Positions 1-6,700 of a DNA stretch of 10,350 nucleotides are shown one piece after another. Position 1 is the stretch's first letter. Each line of letters opens with the position of its first letter. Source of the DNA: Christensenella sp. UBA4263 (GTDB lineage: Bacteria > Bacillota > Clostridia > Christensenellales > Aristaeellaceae); contig DGWH01000105.1 in NCBI GenBank assembly GCA_002395225.1, positions 27,691 through 38,040 of the forward strand. The letters are read 5' to 3'. The notes beneath the pieces were generated by a model that searched no databases, was not told the origin of the DNA, and was given only the letters and a program-made list of their open reading frames with translations. A program made the position numbers and the translations under genes.

Positions 1-198
1 CAGGCCACGGACCGGGCCCACCGCATTGGCCAGACGCGTCAGGTAACGGTATTCAAGCTGATTCTCAAGAATACCATTGAGGAGCGGATCATGGCACTGC
101 AGGATGCCAAGAAGGATCTTGCCGAGGCCATTCTCGAAGGAAAGAGCGAATCGCTCATGTCCATGTCCGCGGAAGAACTCATGGCACTCCTTGGTTAA
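1..198 (+). CDS. SNF2-family DNA helicase, C-terminal fragment
   Basis: This is the last 65 codons of a gene that begins before the window, ending in TAA at 196-198. Residues 1-11 read QATDRAHRIGQ, the helicase motif VI of SNF2/SWI2 ATPases, whose arginines contact ATP across the RecA-lobe interface. The following TRQVTVFKL and NTIEERI segments are also typical of the SNF2 C-terminal lobe. The protein ends about 50 residues after motif VI, as in stand-alone bacterial SNF2 helicases with the ATPase at the C-terminus. Such proteins are dsDNA translocases; the remodelled substrate in bacteria is usually unknown. A hairpin terminator starts 10 nt after the stop, so the gene probably is not co-transcribed with the Wadjet operon. 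The N-terminal domains, which would show whether this is a housekeeping SWIM-SNF2 protein or a defence helicase, are outside the window. Confidence 0.93.
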   Translation, partial: QATDRAHRIGQTRQVTVFKLILKNTIEERIMALQDAKKDLAEAILEGKSESLMSMSAEELMALLG

Positions 199-208
199 AC
201 AAAAGAAA

Positions 209-240
209 GAAGCGGCAATCCGGAGACGAATTGCCGCTTC
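209..240 (+). terminator. Rho-independent terminator after the SNF2 gene
   Basis: A perfect 11-bp stem (GAAGCGGCAAT at 209-219 pairing with ATTGCCGCTTC at 230-240) encloses a 10-nt loop. An A-rich stretch precedes it and TCTCTTT follows. It lies 10 nt past the SNF2 stop codon and upstream of the next promoter, as expected for an intrinsic terminator. The T tract is interrupted by C, so efficiency may be moderate. Confidence 0.8.
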
Positions 241-269
241 TCTTTGTGTGGGATTTCAAAACGAGACAA

Positions 270-298
270 GTGACAAACAAATCAAATTGAATTATAAT
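270..298 (+). promoter_or_regulatory. Sigma-A-type promoter of the Wadjet operon
   Basis: A -35 box GTGACA (270-275, five of six consensus bases) is separated by exactly 17 bp from a perfect -10 box TATAAT (293-298). The surroundings are A+T-rich, unlike the flanking genes. Transcription would start near 304-306 and give a leader of about 145 nt before jetD. It lies between the SNF2 terminator and the operon and is the only strong promoter I can see for the four jet genes. Confidence 0.8.
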
Positions 299-349
299 GA
301 CAATGGAAAAATTCAGGGAATGAAGTCTCTTGAGAAGGCTGGAGAACAG

Positions 350-424
350 ATGCAGAAGATGGGCTGTATCGCCTGTGGAATCTGCTTTTGCAAAAAGTCG
401 TGTATCATTGAGCGATACCGGTAA
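350..424 (+). CDS. candidate Cys-rich 24-aa leader peptide
   Basis: This small ORF lies in the leader between the promoter and jetD. Its ATG at 350 is preceded by GGAG (341-344) with 5-nt spacing, and it ends with TAA at 422-424, 26 nt before the jetD start. The product is MQKMGCIACGICFCKKSCI followed by five more residues. It has five Cys at positions 6, 9, 12, 14 and 18 (C-x2-C-x2-C-x-C-x3-C), a density seen in metal or Fe-S binding peptides. An in-frame ATG at 320 would add ten residues but has no properly spaced ribosome site. I do not recognise a family. It may be a translated regulatory leader, a metal-binding micro-protein or chance. The evidence is the ribosome site, the composition and the position only. 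Confidence 0.3.
   Translation: MQKMGCIACGICFCKKSCIIERYR
366..418 (+). repeat. 7-bp inverted repeat in the jetD leader
   Basis: GTATCGC (366-372) and GCGATAC (412-418) are perfect inverted copies flanking a 39-nt loop inside the candidate leader ORF. A smaller palindrome, TTTTGCAAAA (386-395), lies within the loop. Together they could form a stem with an internal helix in the leader mRNA that translation of the mini-ORF would disrupt. The long loop makes this weak, and it could be coincidence. Confidence 0.25.
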
Positions 425-450
425 ATCATCGGCGGACGGAGCGGACAAGG

Positions 451-1419
451 ATGAAAAAATGCAGTCTGGAAATGCTGCTGGGAAAGCGGCTTGCGGAACC
501 CTATGAACATCAGGTCCGGTATGTGATGGAGCGGATTGAATCCGGGGAGATCCGGCCGGTTAAGACCTCACCGCGCAACGGAAAGCGGCCGGCCCTTTAT
601 ACGCAGTACTGGCTGGTGGAAGAGAAGCCGGATTATTCCGCATTTCGGGACGAGCTGCTGTATCAGACCAGTCCGCTGATTCACGTGGATTACTATCTCC
701 GGCATCCGGAGGTGTATGTGCATGAGCGCCCCTATGTGCGGCGGCTGTCGGCCTACCTGCAGAAACGGCAGGCTACGGTGACGGTGTCACGGAATGAGCG
801 GAGCTTTGAAATCTGGGGCGAGGAAAAGTTCCTTTCAGGCAATGCCCGGTCGGTTCTCAGTCACTGCGGGACCACGGAAGCGGAACTGAACGTTTACTAT
901 ACGGCTGAGCCGTTTGCCTATTATGCGGCCGGGAGAGAGGTCCCGCAGAAACTGCTGATTCTTGAAAACAAGGATCCCTTTTTCGGAATGCGCAAATTTC
1001 TGCTGGAAGGGCATGAGCGGATTCTGGGAGAGAAAATCCGTACGCTGATCTACGGCGCCGGCAAACGGGTGGTCAGCAGTTTCCGTGAGTTTGACATCAG
1101 CGCCGAGCCGTACATGAAACAGGACGGGAATACCTTTCTGTACTTCGGTGACCTGGATTATGAGGGAATCGGGATTTATGAGTCTCTGGCGGAGACTTTC
1201 GGGGAACGTAAGGTGAGCCCGTTTGTGCCGGCCTATCTGGCGATGCTTTGTAAGGGGGCACAGGCCGAGACGCTGCCCGCGACCCGGGAACACCAGAACA
1301 AAAATGTGTCCGGCGTGTTCTTTTCTTTTTTTGACGCCGAAACGGTCCGGCGGATGCGGTCGATTCTTGAGTGCGGTCAGTACATTCCGCAGGAGATTCT
1401 GAATATCGGAGACTATTGA
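451..1419 (+). CDS. jetD: Wadjet nuclease subunit JetD (Toprim, Topo VI-A-like)
   Basis: This 322-residue protein is the predicted DNA-cleaving subunit of a Wadjet system. Its C-terminal half carries the Toprim signature. LLILENKD has the catalytic Glu at residue 172, a glycine-rich GAGKR lies at 202-206, and FGDLDYEGIGIY has the metal-binding D234-x-D236 followed by E238. This matches the DUF2220/JetD fold related to the Topo VI A subunit. The C-terminal YIPQEIL (311-317) is also typical of the family. Residues 1-150 are an N-terminal region probably used for DNA or complex binding. By family knowledge JetD cuts closed-circular plasmids after loop extrusion by JetABC. At 322 residues it is shorter than type I JetD proteins, consistent with another Wadjet type. 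The start follows GGAG (438-441, 9-nt spacing), and no upstream in-frame start exists after the stop at 409. The nuclease gene comes first in the operon. jetA starts 4 nt after its stop. Confidence 0.92.
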   Translation: MKKCSLEMLLGKRLAEPYEHQVRYVMERIESGEIRPVKTSPRNGKRPALYTQYWLVEEKPDYSAFRDELLYQTSPLIHVDYYLRHPEVYVHERPYVRRLSAYLQKRQATVTVSRNERSFEIWGEEKFLSGNARSVLSHCGTTEAELNVYYTAEPFAYYAAGREVPQKLLILENKDPFFGMRKFLLEGHERILGEKIRTLIYGAGKRVVSSFREFDISAEPYMKQDGNTFLYFGDLDYEGIGIYESLAETFGERKVSPFVPAYLAMLCKGAQAETLPATREHQNKNVSGVFFSFFDAETVRRMRSILECGQYIPQEILNIGDY

Positions 1420-1423
1420 AACG

Positions 1424-3049
1424 ATGCAGTATGATTTTCTGAAGACTTTTCCGAAGCGGATGAAAAGCGTCGGCCTCTATGCGCTGCTCCTTTCTGCCAG
1501 CGGCCAGAAAAGCATCTGGAAAGACAATGAGTTCGAGACGGAGGATGAGCAGCTGAACATGGTGTTTGCCGTTCTCCTGTTTATCATGGAGCAGTCGCTG
1601 CGGGAGATGCCGTGTACGACGGATGATATCGGGGTGTTTATTGATACCGTCAACACCCGTTATTTTCAGAAACCCATGAATTTCGAGGACTGCCGCAGCC
1701 TCGGCGATTTCATCATCAACAAGGTCCTTTCCAATGAAGGGGCACCCATGTACTTCAGCGGGTTTGATTTTGAGGAATCGGCCTGGCAGCAGATCCACAT
1801 CAGCTATGTGGGAAACCGGATTGTCTATCTGGATCAGGAGGTCCGGCGGACGTCGTATTATCTGACGGATGACGGGTACAATCTGCTTCTGGGAACCCTG
1901 GAAGTGGAAAACAACATGAAGTTGACCATTCAGGAAATGATTTTCCGGATGCATCTGGAGAAGCAGAGCTATGATCAGGCGCTGGAGGACATCAAGGGTG
2001 TCTTCAATCTGCTTCGGATTCAGATTCAGCGCATCCAGGAAGCCATGAACCGGATCCGGCGGAATGTGCTTGATTACAACGTCACGGATTACGAGAAAAT
2101 CCAGCAGGAGGACCTGGATACCATTGAGCAGACCCGGGACAAGTTCAGGGGCTACCGGGAGACGGTGCAAAACCGTGTCCGGGAGCTGGAGGAGCAGCGG
2201 ATCAACGTGCATCTGCTGGAGAGCGGTGAGGAGGACAAGCTGCGCAATCTCCGGGAAATTGAAACCTATCTGAACCGGGCCATCGATGAACATCAGCGGA
2301 TTCTGAACGGCCATTTTGATCTGAAGACGCTGTACACGGATGAACTGGAAAAGATTGCCGAAATGTCCCTGGTCCAGCGCTTCAGCCTGCGCAAGGAGCT
2401 GTTCAGTCAGATTCTCGAGCAGCCGGAAAGCCTTGATCGGATGGAGACGTTTCTGCATCCGCTGTTTAACCGGGACCCGCAGCGCATCCTGAATCTGAAC
2501 CGGATTTTTGAACCGCGGCGGATGACGGAAACCGAGGCGGATGAGGAGGACACGGTTGAACTGGACTTTGATGAGGAGGCCTGGCTGGCGGAGCAGGAGG
2601 AGAGAAGGCGGGCAAAGCAGCAGCGGATGGATGGCAGCCTGATGATCCTCCTTGAGGCAGCGATGCGCAGGCCGGGGGTGCATCTCTCGGAGATCCGGGC
2701 AGGCGCCAGCGAGGCGGAGTATCAGCAGCTGGTCCCCAGTGTGGATCTGTTCCGGGAAATCATGGTGGAACTGCTTCAGGCCCGGATCATCGATATCCGG
2801 CAGCTTCGGCAGGAACGGGCGGATTACATCCTTGAGGAAAAAGAGGATTTCAGCCTGAAGGAACGGATTCTGAAAATTGTGGAGGACCGGCCGGAATGGA
2901 AAGGAATCATCCGGCTGCGGATTGAGAAGGATCCTGCTGCCGGGCCTGTCCTGTTTGAACGGGTTCCGGATGAATCCGGGAATCTGCTTTCCGTCCGCTG
3001 CTCGGATGTGGTGATTTCAGTGGATGAGGGGGACCCAGATGGCATATGA
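1424..3049 (+). CDS. jetA: Wadjet kleisin-like subunit JetA
   Basis: This 541-residue protein fits the Wadjet JetA family (DUF5716-like, as I recall it), the MukF/kleisin counterpart that links the two JetC heads and recruits JetB. The N-terminal half is helical with winged-helix character (about 10-160), including SYYLTDDGYNLLL (144-156), a wing-like segment common in kleisin-type N-domains. Residues 165-300 are long amphipathic helices predicted to coil or to contact the JetC neck. A strongly acidic linker (about 368-391) precedes a C-terminal region (402-541) with a probable second winged helix. It begins 4 nt after the jetD stop. The nearest GGAG is 12 nt upstream, so initiation probably depends on coupling to jetD translation. 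Its end overlaps jetB by 11 nt. The assignment rests on order, size and architecture more than on a diagnostic motif. Confidence 0.85.
   Translation: MQYDFLKTFPKRMKSVGLYALLLSASGQKSIWKDNEFETEDEQLNMVFAVLLFIMEQSLREMPCTTDDIGVFIDTVNTRYFQKPMNFEDCRSLGDFIINKVLSNEGAPMYFSGFDFEESAWQQIHISYVGNRIVYLDQEVRRTSYYLTDDGYNLLLGTLEVENNMKLTIQEMIFRMHLEKQSYDQALEDIKGVFNLLRIQIQRIQEAMNRIRRNVLDYNVTDYEKIQQEDLDTIEQTRDKFRGYRETVQNRVRELEEQRINVHLLESGEEDKLRNLREIETYLNRAIDEHQRILNGHFDLKTLYTDELEKIAEMSLVQRFSLRKELFSQILEQPESLDRMETFLHPLFNRDPQRILNLNRIFEPRRMTETEADEEDTVELDFDEEAWLAEQEERRRAKQQRMDGSLMILLEAAMRRPGVHLSEIRAGASEAEYQQLVPSVDLFREIMVELLQARIIDIRQLRQERADYILEEKEDFSLKERILKIVEDRPEWKGIIRLRIEKDPAAGPVLFERVPDESGNLLSVRCSDVVISVDEGDPDGI
3026..3032 (+). 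promoter_or_regulatory. Shine-Dalgarno site that fixes the jetB start
   Basis: GAGGGGG inside the end of jetA sits 6 nt before the ATG at 3039. The earlier in-frame ATG at 3024 overlaps this site and has no ribosome site of its own. Start 3039 is therefore preferred. Confidence 0.7.
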
Positions 3050-3743
3050 ATTTGAACAGGTGAGGACCAGTCAGGAGATATTTGCCTATCTTCTTGAGCA
3101 CCATGAACTGCGGGAGCAGGATCAGCCGCAGCTGTATCGGGCGTTTGCGGAGGATGAGGCGGTGCAGAACCTGGTCCGGTCACAGGGCAGCGCCTCCGAA
3201 TGCGATGTGGAGCGTTACGGGGATGTGATCTATCTCATTCCCGGCCTGCAGAACCGGTTTCTCGGCTACTCCCGGTCCCAGCTGAAAAAGGAACTCTGCC
3301 GGTCCACGGCAACGGACCGGGATTATTATCTGGTCCAGTTTTCGATTCTGGTGCTCCTCCTCGAGTTCTATGACGGGCAGGGGAGCAGCAGCAAAACCCG
3401 GGACTATATCCGTGTGGGGGAACTGCAGAACAGCATCACCGCCCATCTGCAGGAAGGACGGGCGAGGGAGGAAACCGAGGGGGCCGGGGGCACCTTTACG
3501 CAGATGACGGAGGCGTACGAGGCCCTTCGCTCGGATGACAGGGGAACCCGGCAGAAAACGACCAAGGAAGGGTTTATCCATCATATCCTCCGTTTCCTTC
3601 AGGCCCAGGGCCTGATTGAGTACATTGAGCAGGATGAAATGATCAAGACCACCCGGAAACTGGACCACTTTATGGACTGGAATCTCCTGAACAAGGCCAA
3701 TTACCAGCGTGTTCTGGATGTACTGGGAGTGCAGAATGAGTAA
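3039..3743 (+). CDS. jetB: Wadjet KITE/MukE-like subunit JetB
   Basis: The protein is 234 residues from the preferred ATG. An alternative start at 3024 adds five residues but lacks ribosome-site spacing. It matches the small winged-helix JetB subunit (MukE-like KITE protein; DUF6063-like as I recall it), which binds JetA as a dimer and contacts DNA in the JetABC motor. The most characteristic stretch is DVIYLIPGLQNRFLGYS (62-78), a beta-hairpin and wing segment. Helix-rich parts follow at 94-112 and 175-195. A low-complexity Glu/Gly linker (139-152) separates the two presumed winged-helix halves. The C-terminal part (200-234) is polar and helical. It overlaps jetA by 11 nt at its start and jetC by 8 nt at its end, which implies translational coupling. 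Size, order and neighbours make the role fairly secure even without a catalytic motif. Confidence 0.85.
   Translation: MAYEFEQVRTSQEIFAYLLEHHELREQDQPQLYRAFAEDEAVQNLVRSQGSASECDVERYGDVIYLIPGLQNRFLGYSRSQLKKELCRSTATDRDYYLVQFSILVLLLEFYDGQGSSSKTRDYIRVGELQNSITAHLQEGRAREETEGAGGTFTQMTEAYEALRSDDRGTRQKTTKEGFIHHILRFLQAQGLIEYIEQDEMIKTTRKLDHFMDWNLLNKANYQRVLDVLGVQNE
3725..3729 (+). promoter_or_regulatory. Shine-Dalgarno site that fixes the jetC start
   Basis: GGGAG near the end of jetB lies 6 nt before the ATG at 3736. The longer reading from an ATG at 3709 would add nine residues (MFWMYWECR) that only shadow the jetB frame and have no ribosome site. The 3736 start begins MSKINAVRFINLNYNYN, a natural SMC-type first beta strand. 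Confidence 0.75.
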
Positions 3744-6700
3744 GATCAATGCGGTGCGGTTCATCAATCTGAATTACAACTACAACATGTTTCGCATCAG
3801 CGATGAAACCCTGTATTTCAACGGGGAGAGCACCCTGGTGAAAATGGACAACGGCGGCGGAAAGTCTGTGCTGATTCAGATGCTGACGGCGCCGTTTGTT
3901 CAGCGGCGGTACCGCAACGTCAAGGACCGCCCCTTTGCCAGTTATTTCACCTCCCCCAAGCCGACATTTATCCTGGTGGAATGGCAGCTGGAGCAGGGCG
4001 CCGGTTATGTTCTGACCGGGATGATGGTCCGGCAGAACCAGCGGATGGAGGAGGACCGGGATGAGGAACTGGAGATCGTCAATTTCATCAGCGAATACCG
4101 GGAACCCTGCGTGCAGGATATCCATCATCTGCCGGTGGTCGAAAAGACGAAAGAGGAAATCCGCCTGAAGAGTTTTGCGGAATGCCGCGCCCTGTTTGAC
4201 GGATACCGGCGGGAAAAAGGGGTCCGGTTTATCAGTTACGACATGGGCAACTCCGCCCAGTCCAAACAGTACTTTGACAAGCTGCTGGAATACGGCATCA
4301 ACTACAAGGAATGGCAGAACATCATCCGGAAAATCAATGAGCAGGAATCAGGCCTGTCGCGTCTTTTTGATGACTGCCGGGATGAGCGGGGCCTGGTGGA
4401 AAAGTGGTTTCTGGAGACGATTGAGAACAAGCTGAACCGGGATCAGGACCGGATGCAGGAATTCCGGAACATCCTGGAAAAATACATCGCCAGCTACCGC
4501 AGCACACAGGACAAGATCCGGCGCAGGGACAGCATCCTTCACTTTGAGGAGGAGGCGGAGAAGATCCGCGCCAACGCGGCGGAATACCTGGAGGGCACCC
4601 GGACGTGTGAGCGCCGGGAAAACGAGATTGCCTCGTATCTGTGTGAGCTGCGGCGTCTCAGTGAGACCGCATCGGCGAATCTTGAAACCGAACAGGCCTG
4701 CCTGGAGGAGCTGCAGCTGGAGCTGCGCCGGAATGACCACCAGATGCACTCGGCCGACTATTATGCGGCCCGGGAGCAGATGGAGGAACTGCAGGGGCAG
4801 ATCCGGGAACTGCAGGGGATCCTGGCGGAGGCCGAAAAGGATCGGAACGACCGCGAACGGACGTTTCATCTGTATGAAATGGCGGACCGCCAGGAACAGA
4901 CCGATCTGGTCCGGGCGGATCTCCTTGAGGCGTCGCAGGCTCTTGAAATTTGCCGGCGAAAAGGGGAGGACCTCAAGCCGGAGCGGGATTATATCGGCTA
5001 TCTGCTGCGCACCGGATATGAACAGGAACGGGATCAGGTGCAGCACAGCTTTGAGGAGACGGAGCGGGCACTGCGAACCGTGACGCGCCGGCGAAAGGAA
5101 CTCGGGGATGCGATCACCGGGGCTGAGCGGGAACTGCGCAGCCATGAACAGGAAAGAGGCCGGCTGACAGCATCTGTGCAGGCCTATGATGAGACCGAGA
5201 CCCGTTACGTCGCAAACTGGAACGAGGACCTGAACCGCAACCTGATGGGCGAATATGAACCGGGACGGCTGGCCCTGATGGCCAAAAACCTCGAGAAGGA
5301 ACGTCAGGACCTGGCCGGCGCGCGTCAGGCAGGACGGGCCCAGCAGGAGAAACTGGAGAGCAGTGTCCGGCAGATGGAGGACGGGCTGGCCGATCTGGAA
5401 CGGCAGAGGCAGGCAGAGGCGGAAAAGCTGCGTGCCGCAAAGGAGAAACTGCAGAACTTTGAAGACGAACTGAACGTTCGCCGGGGCATATTGCAGTACC
5501 TGGAACTGAAAGAGGACGCGCTGTTTGATACGGAGCGGATTATCCGTGAGCTGGATGGCCGGATTGCCGAACTTGAACTGGGAACGGACCGGGCGGTCAT
5601 TGAGAGCCAGGAACTGGAAAAGGAAATCCTCCGGCTCAGTACCGGACGGACCGTTGAACTGTCGCCGGAACTGAAAGAGGCCATGGAAGGGCTGGGCATT
5701 CATGTCGTGTACGGCATGGAATGGCTGAAGCGGAACGGGAACACAGAGCAGGAAAACCTTGATCTGGTGGAGCGGAACCCCTTCCTGCCCTATGCCCTCC
5801 TGATGACCGAACGTGAGCTTGAACGGCTCAGAGCCGCAGCGCTTCCGGTCTATACCTCCGCGCCGATTCCGGTGGTGGTGCGCGAAAGCCTGGCAGACCT
5901 GCAGCGCGTTTACACGGAGGATGCATTGCCCGGGACCGGTGTCCATTTTTACATGCTCTTTAACCGGAATCTGCTCAATGAGGAACGGCTTCAGGCACTG
6001 CTGGAGCAGAAACAGCGCGAGCTGGAACGGAAAAATGAGGAAATCGAGCACCGGCGCACCGAGCACCGGGAATACCTGGAACGCCGGACCCGGATCAATG
6101 CGCAGAAAGTGACCCGGCGGGACTATGAGGAAACCCGGGCAGGGATAGATGAACTGGAAACGCAGCTGGCCGCCCTGCAGGCAGACATTCACCGGACGAT
6201 GGATGAACTGGCGGCTGCCCGGGAAGCGCTCCGGGCACTGGCAAAGGAGCTGGCGGAACTGGAGCGCCGCATGGAGAGAAAGGAACGGCAGAGCCGGGAG
6301 CTGGAAGGACTTGCACAGGCGTACGAACGCTATCTCCTGGCCATGCAGGCACTGCATGCGTGTGAGGAAAAGCTGCTGGCTCTGGACCGGAAAAAGAAAA
6401 AGCTGCAGGTGGAACTGCAGAAAAATGAGGAAGAGGGCCGGATCCTTGAGACGCGGCAGAACGAGCTCCGGTTTCAGGCCGGCGAGATTCAGCGGGAACT
6501 GTCAGCCTATGAGTGGTACGAAAAGACGGATGCACCGGCGCAGTTTAACCCGGCACTTGAGGGGGATGTTCCGGCGCTGATCGCCCGGTACAGGGCCATT
6601 ACGGAGACAGTGTCAAGGGAAGAACAGGAACTGGAGGAGGCCCGCAAGAAAGCCAATGAACGGCTTGAGAAGGCAGAGAAAGAACTGAACCGCCGGGCAC

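Noticed and set aside
77..349. N-terminal extension of the small leader ORF back to base 77
   Set aside because: This part runs out of frame through the SNF2 gene end and the terminator and has no ribosome site. Only the stretch from 350 has start signals.
1097..2683. Long minus-strand open frame of 528 codons opposite jetD and jetA
   Set aside because: It is a shadow of the GC-rich, CGG/CTG-heavy codon use of the real genes. The product has no recognisable domain, is repetitive in His/Leu/Pro/Gln and overlaps two well-supported genes.
3709..3735. Nine extra N-terminal residues on JetC
   Set aside because: They overlap jetB in another frame and lack a ribosome site, whereas GGGAG is ideally placed for the ATG at 3736.
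4348..6357. Long minus-strand open frame of 669 codons opposite jetC
   Set aside because: It lies antisense to the JetC coiled coil, where Glu/Arg/Leu/Gln codon bias removes stops on the other strand. No ribosome site or domain supports it.
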